Source of the DNA: Kineosporia sp. NBRC 101731
GTDB lineage: Bacteria; Actinomycetota; Actinomycetes; Actinomycetales; Kineosporiaceae
NCBI RefSeq assembly: GCF_030269305.1
Contig: NZ_BSTC01000006.1
Location: 248,001-312,000, forward strand
Length of the DNA stretch: 64,000 nucleotides
Reading direction: 5' to 3'
The notes beneath the pieces are model-generated. The model ran no database searches. It saw nothing but the letters and a program-made list of their open reading frames with translations, and was not told the origin of the DNA. Positions 25,625 to 35,012 of the stretch are shown piece by piece (position 1 is the first letter of the stretch; the number at the start of each line of letters is the position of its first letter). Position numbers and translations under genes: made by a program.

Positions 25625-26292
25625 GCACGCTGTTCGGTGACGAGTTGTTCGAGCGTCCACGGCGCGAGCTGGCGCCCGGCGCCTACTGGGTGCCGGGGTG
25701 GCTCACGCTCGAGCAGCAGGCCTGGATCGTGGCCCGGTTCCGCGAATGGGCCGACGGTCCGGTGCCTCTCCGGGGCGCAGTTGTCAACGGGCACGAGATG
25801 AGTGTGAAAACCGTCTGCCTGGGCTGGCACTGGCGTCCGTACCAGTACACCCGGGAGGCCGTCGATGTGAACGGCAACCGGGTGCTCGATTTTCCCGACT
25901 GGATGGTCCGTCTCGGGCGACGGGCAATCGCCGAGGCAACGGGTGATTCGCCGGCCGGAGAGGCGTACACGCCCGACACTGCGCTCGTGAACTATTACGA
26001 CCAGCAGGCCCGGATGGGCATGCACCAGGACCGGGACGAGGCGGTTCTGGATCCGGTGGTGTCCTTGTCCATCGGGGACACGTGCCGTTTCCGGTTCGGT
26101 AACACCGAGAACCGGGGGCGGCCCTACGAGGACATCGATCTGGCCTCGGGAGACCTGTTCGTGTTCGGAGGCCCGTCGAGGCTGGCCCATCACGGCATTC
26201 CGAAGGTTTATCCGGGCACGGCTCCGGACGGGTGCGGTCTGGATGGTGGGCGTATCAACATCACGATGCGGGTCACCGGGCTGCCGGGCTGA
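25621..26292 (+). CDS. alkB: AlkB family alkylated-DNA dioxygenase
   Basis: 223 residues. Fe(II)/2-oxoglutarate ligands are visible: His135 and Asp137 in MGMHQDRDE, a distal His (190 or 191) in RLAHHGIPK and the 2OG-binding arginines in GRINITMR (211-217). The substrate-facing NYYDQQARMG matches AlkB. It removes methyl groups from N1-methyladenine and N3-methylcytosine by oxidation. Coupled to the Ada-domain gene. Confidence 0.94.
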   Translation: MSTLFGDELFERPRRELAPGAYWVPGWLTLEQQAWIVARFREWADGPVPLRGAVVNGHEMSVKTVCLGWHWRPYQYTREAVDVNGNRVLDFPDWMVRLGRRAIAEATGDSPAGEAYTPDTALVNYYDQQARMGMHQDRDEAVLDPVVSLSIGDTCRFRFGNTENRGRPYEDIDLASGDLFVFGGPSRLAHHGIPKVYPGTAPDGCGLDGGRINITMRVTGLPG

Positions 26293-26433
26293 GAAGCCCG
26301 CGCGTCGGTGACGGCAGGCATGCGGCCCAGCTGGCGACGGGCCGGCGTTCATCGCCCGCAGTCCACCGGGATGGGGCCTTGGACGAGGCTCCGCATGAGG
26401 GTTCCGGAAGGGATACCTCGGAAGAAGGAGCTC

Positions 26434-26478
26434 TGGACGGAGAGTCCCTGGATGGAGGAGTCCTGGATCGAAGAACAC
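26434..26478. repeat. 15-bp tandem repeat at the start of the HAD gene
   Basis: Three diverged 15-bp units begin TGGACGGAGAG, TGGATGGAGGAG and TGGATCGAAGAA (26434, 26449, 26464). They encode WTESP, WMEES and WIEEH and include the ATG chosen as the HAD start, so repeat number may alter the translation start. Confidence 0.6.
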
Positions 26479-27240
26479 GGTGTACCGACGATCGAGGCGG
26501 TTCTGTTCGACCTGGACGGCACACTGCTCGACCATGAGAGCGCCGCGAGCGCTGCCCTGGCGCAGACGTGCGGGCTGGGGCCGGACGATCCGGCACTGCC
26601 GGAGTTACTGCAGGTCTGGCGTGAACTGGAGGCTTCGGTCTTCGGCCGTTTCCTGGCCGGGGAGCTCACCTTCACGGAGCAGCGCCGGGTGCGGGTCGCC
26701 GCGCTGGCCCGGCACCGTGGGCTCGGAAGCTGGACGGACGAGCAGACCGATGCCTGGTTCGCCGGTTACCTGCAGGCCTACGAAGCGGGATGGCGAGCCT
26801 ACGACGATGTCGCCGAGGTCGTCGACCGGTTGGTGGCCCGGGGGCTGAAACTGGGCGTCGTCACGAACGGACAGGGCGACCAGCAACGACGCAAGCTCGC
26901 GGCGATCGGCTGGGACACCCTGACCGACGTGGTGCTGGTGTCGGGCGAGGTGGGCGTGTCCAAACCGGATCCGGCCATCTTCGCCCTGGCCTGTCACAGG
27001 CTGGATCTGCCGGCGGAACGGGTGCTCTGCGTGGGGGATCGGCTCGACCTGGACGCGGCCGCCGCACGCGATGCGGGGCTGACCGGAGTTTGGCTGGATC
27101 GGGCGGGTGAGGGGGAAGAGCCCGGGCCGGGAGCCGGGCCGGGCGTGCCGGTGATCCGGGGGCTGGGCGAACTGCCGGACCTGATGCTCCTCAGACCGCC
27201 CAGCCGGTGGCTGCCGCCCATGACTCGGCCCGGTCGGTGA
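26452..27240 (+). CDS. HAD-superfamily hydrolase (subfamily IA)
   Basis: 262 residues from ATG 26452, preceded by GGAGAG; an ATG at 26395 would add 19 residues. HAD motifs are complete: I LFDLDGTLLD, II GVVTNG, III KPDP, IV CVGDRLDLDAAAA. A helical cap lies between I and II, as in phosphoglycolate- or YjjG-like phosphatases. Substrate unknown. The last 50 bp overlap the convergent GrpB gene, so the C-terminal tail (after about residue 245) may be poorly conserved. Confidence 0.9.
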   Translation: MEESWIEEHGVPTIEAVLFDLDGTLLDHESAASAALAQTCGLGPDDPALPELLQVWRELEASVFGRFLAGELTFTEQRRVRVAALARHRGLGSWTDEQTDAWFAGYLQAYEAGWRAYDDVAEVVDRLVARGLKLGVVTNGQGDQQRRKLAAIGWDTLTDVVLVSGEVGVSKPDPAIFALACHRLDLPAERVLCVGDRLDLDAAAARDAGLTGVWLDRAGEGEEPGPGAGPGVPVIRGLGELPDLMLLRPPSRWLPPMTRPGR

Positions 27241-27736
27241 TGGCGGCGATCAGGGTGCCCTTGGCCCTGGCATACGCGTTCGCGTCCGGCCAGTCGCGAA
27301 GGGCCAGCTGCCGTTTGAGGTGGGCGTAGGCGTCGCGGTCGGACTGGTCCTGGCGTAGCCAGTCACGGAAGAGGAGGTGTCGGCGTTCCCACTCGCTACC
27401 GGCCGAGCAGACGTGAACGTGGACGGTGAGCTCGGGAGTCCGGACCATGCGATGGTCCGGCTCCCGTACCCGCAGCTGATAGCCGGCGGACTCCAGAGCG
27501 GGCAGGTAGTCGTTCTCGTCGTCGGCGTCGACCACGCTCAGATCGATGTCGATGATCGGCTTGGCGGTCAGGCCGGGAATCGAGGTGGAGCCGACATGGT
27601 CGATGCGCGAGGCTCTTCCACCCAGAGCGGCCGCGATCTTGTCACGCTCATGCTCGAACATCGAGGGCCAGGAGTCGCTGTATCCGACGAGGACGATGTC
27701 GCGCTTCTCCGGGCCACCGATGAGCTCAAACGTCAC
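27191..27736 (-). CDS. GrpB/Dephospho-CoA-kinase-tail family protein (UPF0157)
   Basis: 181 residues from GTG 27736. The nucleotidyltransferase-like motif is RIDHVGSTSIPGLTAKPIIDIDLSV, followed by HVHVCSAGSEWERRHLLFRDWLR, both diagnostic of GrpB. The G-S-T and D-I-D residues resemble the active site of beta-type nucleotidyltransferases, although the family's reaction is not established. It overlaps the HAD gene tail by 50 bp. Confidence 0.9.
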   Translation of the reverse strand: MTFELIGGPEKRDIVLVGYSDSWPSMFEHERDKIAAALGGRASRIDHVGSTSIPGLTAKPIIDIDLSVVDADDENDYLPALESAGYQLRVREPDHRMVRTPELTVHVHVCSAGSEWERRHLLFRDWLRQDQSDRDAYAHLKRQLALRDWPDANAYARAKGTLIAAITDRAESWAAATGWAV

Positions 27737-27887
27737 ATGAACAGTATGCCGCGAAGACCTTCCCCGTGGATGGCCAGGGTGGGGATAGCGGTGTCGAATC
27801 GCGGGAGTATGGGCTGTTTGGCGACGAGAGGATTGGTGTCTCTTGGGGGGATTTGGGAGAGATCGGCGGTGATGGGCACCCAGGGCT

Positions 27888-30269
27888 TCAGCGGGCCATC
27901 TCCAACCGCAGGGTGAACACGCTCCCGGTGGGCTGGTTGTCGTGCTGCCCGACGGCCCCACCGTTCGCCTCGGCCAGGCTCGCCACGATGTGCAGTCCCA
28001 GGCCGTGCCCGGCCGTGCCGCCCGCCCCGGCGTCGGCCGCGCGGGTGAAGCGTTCGAACAGGTGCTCCCGCACGTCCGCCGGTACGCCGGGTCCGTCGTC
28101 GTGCACACCGATGGTGGCGAAGCCGGCCTCCGTGGTGACGGCGACCGCCGTCGCCCCACCGCCGTACTTCACGGCGTTGGTCAGGAAATTGGTGATGATC
28201 TGCTGCAGGTGCTGGGGATTCACCAGCACCTGCACGTGCTCGGGGCAGGACACCGCCACCGTCTGGTCGGCGGACTCGACCACCTCCTGCAAGGCCCCGC
28301 GCAACGACACGACCTCGCGGTGGGCCTGCAACTTGCTGGTGTCCCGGCTGCACATGGCCAGGACGTTGAGGCGCAACTGGTCGATGCGCTGGGCCGCCCT
28401 GACGATCTTCGCCGCAGTCCCGGGCACGTCCGCCGACGGGGCGGCGTCTCCCAGGATCTCCCCGTAACCGAGGATCGTGCTCAGCGGTGTGCCGATGTCG
28501 TGCGAGAGCATGCCCATCAGGTCGAGCTTGAGCTGGTTGGCGTCTTCCAGCTCGGAATTCGTTTCCACCAGCTGGTGATTGCGCCGGGCCAGGGTGGCCA
28601 GGGCCTCGTCCCGTTCGCGCTGGATCACGAGCTGGTCGCTGATGTCCTGCACGAACCCGATGAGGTGCAGGGGCTGTCCGTCCGCCTGCCGCACGAGCCG
28701 CACCCCGACCTGGGCATCCACCGCGTGCCCGTCGCGGTGCACCAGCTTCTTCGTGTGCTCGTACGAGTCGTAGTCGCCGGAGTAGAGCCCGGCCAGCTGC
28801 CGGGCCGCACGGGACCGGTCGTCGGGGTGGGTGAAGGAGGAGTTGACCATGCCGATCATCTCGTCGGCGCCGTAACCGAGCATCCGTGCGAAGGCGTCGT
28901 TCACCCGGATGAACCGGCCGTCCAGCCCGATGATCGTCTGCCCGATCGTGGCCTGGTGGAACTGCACCCGGAACTGCCGTTCGCTCGCGCCGAGTCGTTC
29001 CTCGGCCTGGCGGCGCTCGGTGATGTCGGTGTTGGTCTCGATCACCTCGTGGCCGGTGCCGTCGGCGGTGGAGCGCACCACGTGCTGGCTGAGCGCGACC
29101 ACGACGGCGCCGTCCGCACGCCGGTGCCGGAGCTCGCCCTGCCAGCGGCCGGTAGCCATCAGCTCCGTCTCGATCTCCGGAAGTCCCTTGGGAAAGCCGG
29201 TGTTCAACAGTCGGTGGATGTTCCGGCCGATCACCGCCTGGGCCGGCCAACCGTACATCTCCTCGGCGCCACGGTTCCAGGACCGGATGGTGCCGTCCTG
29301 GTCGCGCACGACGATCGCCGCCGGAGCGGCGTCGATCAGCTCGGCCTGACGGCGCATCTCCTCCTCGCCCGCCCGGCGGGCGCTGATGTCATGGACGAAC
29401 GCGTGGCAGACCGGGCGGAGGCCGGTGCGGGTCACCTGGGCGGAGACCTCCACGGGAAACGTGCGCCCGTGCCGGTCGATGGCGGGCAGTTCGGTCCGTT
29501 CCCGCAGCGTGGGACTGCCCTTCCCGTCGTCGTACCCCGGGAAGAGAGCGTCCGCGTAGGCGTCCTGAGACCCCGACGGCACGATCAGCCCGGCCAGCCG
29601 GCTTCCTACGGCGATCTCCCGCTCGAACCCGAAGAGTCTTTCCGCACCTGGGTTCCACTCCAGGACGACGCCGTCGGCGTCCACCGACAGGTAGGCGTCG
29701 TTGGTCGCGGTGAGGATGGCCCCGAACGTGGCCGAGGCCTCCCGAGCCTCCCGGGCCGCCTGTTCCAGGGCGATCTCCGAGGCCACCGCCGCGGCGAGGT
29801 CCTCGAGGATGTCCAGTTCCTGCTGCGTCCACTCGCGGGGGTGGCCGTCGATCGCGCAGAACGAGCCGTAGGTACCCGAATCCAGCCGGATCGGCATGCC
29901 CGCATAGCTGACCACCCCGATGTCGGCCACCGCCCCGTTGCCGGCCAGGACATCGTCCTCCCGGGCATCGGTCACGACCAGCGGAGCGTCGGTGTCCACC
30001 ACGTGCTGGCAGAACGAGTGCGTGAGCGGCGTCTCGCCCGCGTCCGCCCAGGGCTGGGACAGGCCGAGCTGACTGACGAACACCTGACGCTCACCCGTGA
30101 CCAGGGAGACCAGGATGACGGGGGTATCGAGCAGGCGTGCCGCCAGGCGGGTGAGACGTTCCAGACCCGCGACGGGAGGGCGATGCAGCAGCCCGGTGGC
30201 CTCGACCGCGCGAATTCGCTGCGGGTCGTAGACCGGGCTGTTCTCGAACACCGGACGGGCCGCGACCAT
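27888..30269 (-). CDS. GAF/PAS-domain sensor histidine kinase
   Basis: 793 residues from ATG 30269. Order: GAF (about 32-170), three PAS domains (175-300, 305-420, 430-550), a coiled segment, and a kinase core with phospho-acceptor His590 in MLSHDIGTPLSTILGYGEIL, N-box NFLTNAVKYGG (694-704), G1 DDGPGV (724) and G2 GHGLGLH (754). No membrane helix or response regulator is present, so it is a soluble orphan kinase sensing a cytoplasmic signal such as redox or light. Neighbours give no clue to the output. Confidence 0.92.
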   Translation of the reverse strand: MVAARPVFENSPVYDPQRIRAVEATGLLHRPPVAGLERLTRLAARLLDTPVILVSLVTGERQVFVSQLGLSQPWADAGETPLTHSFCQHVVDTDAPLVVTDAREDDVLAGNGAVADIGVVSYAGMPIRLDSGTYGSFCAIDGHPREWTQQELDILEDLAAAVASEIALEQAAREAREASATFGAILTATNDAYLSVDADGVVLEWNPGAERLFGFEREIAVGSRLAGLIVPSGSQDAYADALFPGYDDGKGSPTLRERTELPAIDRHGRTFPVEVSAQVTRTGLRPVCHAFVHDISARRAGEEEMRRQAELIDAAPAAIVVRDQDGTIRSWNRGAEEMYGWPAQAVIGRNIHRLLNTGFPKGLPEIETELMATGRWQGELRHRRADGAVVVALSQHVVRSTADGTGHEVIETNTDITERRQAEERLGASERQFRVQFHQATIGQTIIGLDGRFIRVNDAFARMLGYGADEMIGMVNSSFTHPDDRSRAARQLAGLYSGDYDSYEHTKKLVHRDGHAVDAQVGVRLVRQADGQPLHLIGFVQDISDQLVIQRERDEALATLARRNHQLVETNSELEDANQLKLDLMGMLSHDIGTPLSTILGYGEILGDAAPSADVPGTAAKIVRAAQRIDQLRLNVLAMCSRDTSKLQAHREVVSLRGALQEVVESADQTVAVSCPEHVQVLVNPQHLQQIITNFLTNAVKYGGGATAVAVTTEAGFATIGVHDDGPGVPADVREHLFERFTRAADAGAGGTAGHGLGLHIVASLAEANGGAVGQHDNQPTGSVFTLRLEMAR

Positions 30270-30442
30270 TGTTTCCCGTCGGCGGATCCCGGGAGGCCCT
30301 TGAGCGGGTCCGGAACCGCGAGACCGCCGGACGAGTGATGCCCGTGCGATCCCGCGCCCCCGCCCTATGCTCGACCGCGAGAAGCCACAAGAACCACGAG
30401 ATGCAGAACGGCTCGGACGACGGCGAACGGGACGGCGGACTG

Positions 30443-31903
30443 ATGGCACTGCTGGACGACACCTCCTGGCACGGCAAGATCTGGACCGGTGGCTGGACCG
30501 ACGGCTCCGGTGGCGTCTACGACTGCGTGGAACCCGCCACCGGCGAGAAGGTCGCACAGGTCGGCCGGGCCACCCCCGGTGACGTGACCGATGCCGCGAC
30601 AAGAGCGGCCGCGGCGCAGAAAGACTGGGCCGCGCGCCCGTTCGAGGAGCGCGCCGCCGTGCTGCGCCGGGCCGGGGACCTGCTCACGCAGAACGCGGAC
30701 GAGATCAAGGGCTGGCTGGCGCGCGAGGCCGGCACCGTCCCGCCGTTCGGCGACTTCCAGGTCCACACCAGCGCGCAGGAGTGTTACGAGGCGTCCGCCC
30801 TCCCGAGCCACCCGTACGGGGAACTGCTCCGGACCGGCTCGCCGCGGCTGAGTTTCGCGCGCCGGCTGCCCGTCGGGGTGGTCGGGGTGATCGCACCGTT
30901 CAACGTGCCGACCATCCTGGCGATCCGCGCCGTGGCCCCCGCACTCGCACTCGGCAACGCCGTCGTGCTGAAGCCGGACCCGCGCACCGCCGTCGTCGGA
31001 GGCACCCTGTTCGCCGAGGTGTTCGCCCGGGCCGGGGTTCCCGAGGGCGTCTTCCAGGTGCTGCCGGGAGGGGCGGACGTGGGCGAGGCCCTGATCGTCG
31101 CCCCCGAGGTCCGGGTGATCGCGTTCACCGGTTCCACGAAGGCGGGCAGGGCTGTCGGGGCGATCGCCGGGCAGCATCTCAAGCGGGCCCACCTGGAGCT
31201 GGGCGGTAACTCGGCGCTGGTGGTCATGCCGGACGTCGACGTGGACAAGGCCGCGGCGGTCGGGGCCTGGGGCTCGTTCCTGAACTCCGGCCAGATCTGC
31301 ATGGCGACCAGCCGTCACCTGGTCCACGAGTCGATCGTCGACGCCTACGCCGCATCACTCGCCGCGAGGGTGGAGAAACTACCGGTGGGTGACCCTTTCC
31401 GCGAGCAGGTGGCGCTGGGCCCGCTGATCGACGCCGGGCAGCGCGACCGGGTGCACGACCTGGTCACCTCCAGCGTCGCGGCCGGGGCGACGTTGCTGAC
31501 CGGTGGCACCTACGACGAGCTCTTCTACCGCCCGACGGTGCTCGGCCGGGTGCCCCAACAGGCTCCGGCCTATCAGCAGGAGATCTTCGGCCCGGTCGCA
31601 CCGGTCACGGCCTTCGGGTCGGTGGACTAGGTGGTGGCCCTCGCCTCCGGGTCCGAGTACGGCCTGTCGCTGGGCATTCTCACGAAGGACGTGTACGCCG
31701 GGCTGGCGTTCGCGCAGCGCGTTCCGGCCGGGCTCGTGCACATCAACGACCAGACGGTGAACGACGAGGCCGTCGCCCCCTTCGGTGGGGTCGGGGCATC
31801 CGGCAACGGTTCCCGAGCGGGTGGCCCGGCGGCGAACATCGAGGCGTTCACCGAGACCCAGTGGGTCACGCTGCGCGGTGACCTTCCGGTGTACCCCTTC
31901 TGA
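30443..31903 (+). pseudogene. Aldehyde dehydrogenase interrupted by one in-frame amber codon
   Basis: A 486-residue ALDH frame (benzaldehyde/vanillin dehydrogenase-like: MALLDDTSWHGKIWTGGW start, Glu252 in HLELGG, catalytic Cys286 in SGQICMATSRH) is cut by TAG at 31628-31630, codon 396. The frame continues without shift through VVALASGSEYGLSLGILTKDV to the end PVYPF. Homologs have Glu or Gln here, so a single GAG- or CAG-to-TAG change explains it. The truncated product keeps the catalytic residues but loses the C-terminal dimer-forming and bridging strands. The coding is otherwise intact, which suggests a recent mutation, a read error, or readthrough. Confidence 0.85.
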
Positions 31904-31957
31904 GAGCAGGCTTCCCGGTGAGGGCAAGGGCTTTGAGCTGCTTGAGGACGCCGGTGC

Positions 31958-32473
31958 TCACGGCACCGGGTCGAGGGTCCCGTGCGGGGTGGCCCGGTTG
32001 CACCGGCCGATCCGGCCCGCTGTCAGGCGGCTGCCGGTGAGCAGACCGTACCGGCTCACCGCCAGATAGCCGTACCGGCTGCAGGTGGGCACCTGGCGGC
32101 AACGGGTCGGCAGCCGGGGTGAGAGGAAACGCTGGTACCCCCGGATCAGGAGCAGCCCGGCGCGGGCCGCCACGCCCGGCCGCGGACGGGGTCGTGTCTG
32201 CGGTACCTGAAGGGCGATGAGGGCGAGCACGCTGCCGCCCCGCAGCAGGCCACAGTCCGGCAGGTTGCAGTCCGGACTGTCACAGCCCGACCACTCGAAC
32301 AGGCTGAAGCAGTCGCTCGCCCAGCCGCAGGGGGCCGTGCAGGTATCGGCGCAGTCGCAGCCCTCGCCGACCCGCCGCGACCAGCGTCTCCAGAAACCCT
32401 CGGACTCCTGATTCGACCGCGGTGACTCATGTGACTCGTGCGACCGATTCGATGGATGCGGCGACCCGTACAT
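31958..32473 (-). CDS. yidD: Membrane-protein insertion efficiency factor YidD, with Cys-rich N-terminal extension
   Basis: 171 residues. The YidD core is at the C-terminus (about residues 100-165): LLLIRGYQRFLSPRLPTRCRQVPTCSRYGYLAVSRYG and GRIGRCN. YidD assists YidC/SecYEG in membrane-protein insertion. The ~95-residue extension before it is unusual: a polar Ser/His/Glu segment, then eight cysteines between residues ~38 and 75 (CDCADTC, PCGWASDC, GCDSPDC, LPDC). The extension could bind metal. The start is uncertain. No rnpA or yidC is adjacent, so the gene is away from its usual ribosomal-protein context. Confidence 0.82.
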   Translation of the reverse strand: MYGSPHPSNRSHESHESPRSNQESEGFWRRWSRRVGEGCDCADTCTAPCGWASDCFSLFEWSGCDSPDCNLPDCGLLRGGSVLALIALQVPQTRPRPRPGVAARAGLLLIRGYQRFLSPRLPTRCRQVPTCSRYGYLAVSRYGLLTGSRLTAGRIGRCNRATPHGTLDPVP

Positions 32474-32527
32474 CCAGCGGATTCTGGCAGCCCGGAAGTC
32501 GTTCGAAACAGCCCGGAAGGTGAAGGA

Positions 32528-33658
32528 TCACCGTGTTCTGAGCCACTCGCCCAGGTCTGCCCCGGCCCTCTCCAGCAACGGCTCGGCGTCCCGCATGGCG
32601 ACCTCGGCGGAACCGGCCAGCTCGACCAGTGCCGTGACCGACCGCACGCCCAACTCCTGCAGTCCCGTCCGGCTCGCCACCCGTCCCGCCACGATCGCCG
32701 CGGGCACCCCGGCGGCCCGGGCCCGTCGCAGCACCTCGGCCGGCGCCTTGCCCTGCAGACTCTGCTCGTCCCAGGAACCCTCGCCGGTCACCACCAGCTG
32801 GGACGCCGCCAGGTCCGCGTCGAAACCGATCGCGTCCAGCACGTACGGGGCACCCGGTGTGAGCCGCCCGCCCAGGCCCCCGAGAATCCCCGCCCCGACA
32901 CCACCCGCCGCGCCGGTACCGGGAATCTCCGGGGAGAAGCCGGGCCCCAGGAGTCTCGCCCAGCGCTCCAGCGCGGCGTCGACCAGCACGATGGTGGACG
33001 CGTCGAGCCCCTTCTGTGGTCCGTAGACGTGGGCTGCGCCCTGGGTTCCGGTGAGGGGATTGCGGACGTCGGTCACGGCGACGATGTCGACCCCGCCCAG
33101 GCGACGGTCCAGACCGGAGAGGTCCAGGTGCTCCACCCTCAGCAGGCCGGAGGCGTCGGGCGTCACCGGTCGGCCGTCCCGATCGGTGGCCACCGCACCC
33201 AGGGCCGTCAGCAGACCGAGCCCGCCGTCGGTCGAGGCGCTGCCACCGATCGCGACGTGGACGCGCCGCGCGCCCAGGTCGAGCGCGGCCCGGACCGCGA
33301 GTCCGAGCCCCCAGCTGGAGGCGTGCAGCCCGTCCAGCCGGCCCTCCGGCAGCTGCACCAGGCCGCAGATCTCGGCCAGCTCGACGAACGCCTCGTCGTC
33401 CCGCTGCCCGATGACCGACCGCCGGGGCACCCGCGTCGGCCCGGCGACCTCGACGTCCACCGCCTCGAACCCGTTCTCCAGCAACACCGCAAGGGTGCCG
33501 TCGCCTCCGTCGGCCACCCCCCGCGTCCGTACCTCGATCCCCGGGGCAACGGTGTGCAGGCCGCGCGCGATCGCCGCGTTGGCGGTCGCCGCGTCCAGCG
33601 TTCCCTTGAACTTGTCCGTAGCGACCAGCACGCACCGCACGGCCGGGAAATCGATCAC
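32528..33658 (-). CDS. Glycerate kinase (GlxK family)
   Basis: 376 residues, standard for the type 2 glycerate kinase family. Landmarks: VLVATDKFKGTLDAATANAAI at the N-terminus, GVADGGDGTLAVLLENGF, AIGGSASTDGGLGLLTALGA and the C-terminal VTGEGSWDEQSLQGKAP and VAGRV. The enzyme makes 2- or 3-phosphoglycerate from glycerate and ATP, feeding glyoxylate or serine carbon into glycolysis. Divergent from the acyltransferase gene at 33743. Confidence 0.94.
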   Translation of the reverse strand: MIDFPAVRCVLVATDKFKGTLDAATANAAIARGLHTVAPGIEVRTRGVADGGDGTLAVLLENGFEAVDVEVAGPTRVPRRSVIGQRDDEAFVELAEICGLVQLPEGRLDGLHASSWGLGLAVRAALDLGARRVHVAIGGSASTDGGLGLLTALGAVATDRDGRPVTPDASGLLRVEHLDLSGLDRRLGGVDIVAVTDVRNPLTGTQGAAHVYGPQKGLDASTIVLVDAALERWARLLGPGFSPEIPGTGAAGGVGAGILGGLGGRLTPGAPYVLDAIGFDADLAASQLVVTGEGSWDEQSLQGKAPAEVLRRARAAGVPAAIVAGRVASRTGLQELGVRSVTALVELAGSAEVAMRDAEPLLERAGADLGEWLRTR

Positions 33659-33742
33659 CGAGAGTACCTCCGACGTCCTTGTGGGTTAATGATCGGCGAA
33701 ATCGCTAACACTCGGCGTTCGCAGGCCTCATAGTCAACGGTC

Positions 33743-34993
33743 GTGACATCGACAAGTGCACATCACCGGATCCCAGCACTCGACGGCCTGCGCGGCCTCG
33801 CGGTGCTGATGGTGGTGGTCTCCCACGTCAGCAGCTACCGCGCCGAGCTGCTCGGGCCCGCCGGCGTAGCGATCTTCTTCGTCCTGTCCGGCTTCCTCAT
33901 CACCAGCCTGCTGCTGGCCGAGCGGGATCGGTTCGGCCGGGTCAACATGACGGACTTCTACATCCGGCGCGGCCTGCGGCTCTTCCCCGCTCTCGCGCTG
34001 CTGGTGGTCCTGACACCCCTGGTGCTCTGGCTGGCCCACGACCCACGACTGCACGACATCCTGCCCGGCCTCCTCAGCACGGTGTTCTACATCCAGGACT
34101 TCGAGAGCGCGACCGGCCACGTCTCGGTGCTCGCCCATGCGTGGAGCCTGTCGGTCGAGGAGCAGTTCTACTTCGTCTGGCCGCTGCTGCTCGGCCTGAT
34201 CATCGGCCGCGCGCGCGGGGACCGCCGCCGGATCACCGCGATCGTGCGCAACATCTGGATCGTCGCGCTGATCTGGCACGTCGTGTCGATCGCCGTGCTG
34301 AGCTACGACTGGACCTACTACTCGCCCGACAGCAACGCGATCTTCCTGTTCACCGGCTGCCTCCTGGCCACGTCCGTGCGCTCGCAGGCCCGGCTGCGAG
34401 TGCCCACCCCGGCCGCAGCCGGCGGCCTGGTCGTGGTCTGCCTGGTGCCGCTGTTCCTGACCCGGCTGCCCGAGGCCGACTGGCGCGAGGCCACCCTGCT
34501 GATGTTCCCGGTGGTGCTGGTCAGCGCTCTGCTGGTGCTCGGCGCGGCCACCCTCACGGTGCTCGCCAACCCGGTGCTGCGCTGGTTCGGCACCCTCTCC
34601 TACGGGCTCTACCTCTGGAACTGGGTGTTCATCAGTCTGGAACCGCACGGACGCGCCCTGACCGGCAAGGAACGCGCGATCGCGGCCGTCGCGGCGGTCG
34701 TCGCCGCGGCCGCCTCGTGGTACCTGTTCGAGAAGCCGATCCTGCGACTGAAGTCGAGGTTCCAGCGGGTGTCCACGCTCCCGGCGGCCTCCGCGCTGGC
34801 GGACGACGAGCCGGTACGGACGACGACACCCGGCCGTTCGGTCGTGCCCGGGGGCCGCACCGAGCCGGCGCAGCCCTCCGTACAGGCGGCCCCGCCCGTG
34901 CGTCAGGTGCTGCCGCCGGTCTCCGCGACGTCCGACACCGTGCCGATCGCGATCGTGACGGCAGCCCGGCAGCAGGGGCGCCACACCCGCTGA
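33743..34993 (+). CDS. Acyltransferase 3 (OafA-type) membrane protein
   Basis: 416 residues from GTG 33743. RIPALDGLRGLAVLMVVVSH contains the family's His-bearing first helix; AIFFVLSGFLITSLLL, FYIRRGLRLFPAL and AWSLSVEEQFYFVWPLLL are the other signatures. About ten membrane helices are followed by a ~60-residue polar tail. Such enzymes O-acetylate cell-envelope polysaccharides or antibiotics from acetyl-CoA. Acceptor unknown. Confidence 0.93.
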   Translation: MTSTSAHHRIPALDGLRGLAVLMVVVSHVSSYRAELLGPAGVAIFFVLSGFLITSLLLAERDRFGRVNMTDFYIRRGLRLFPALALLVVLTPLVLWLAHDPRLHDILPGLLSTVFYIQDFESATGHVSVLAHAWSLSVEEQFYFVWPLLLGLIIGRARGDRRRITAIVRNIWIVALIWHVVSIAVLSYDWTYYSPDSNAIFLFTGCLLATSVRSQARLRVPTPAAAGGLVVVCLVPLFLTRLPEADWREATLLMFPVVLVSALLVLGAATLTVLANPVLRWFGTLSYGLYLWNWVFISLEPHGRALTGKERAIAAVAAVVAAAASWYLFEKPILRLKSRFQRVSTLPAASALADDEPVRTTTPGRSVVPGGRTEPAQPSVQAAPPVRQVLPPVSATSDTVPIAIVTAARQQGRHTR

Positions 34994-35012
34994 GTCACCG
35001 GGACCGGCTCAG

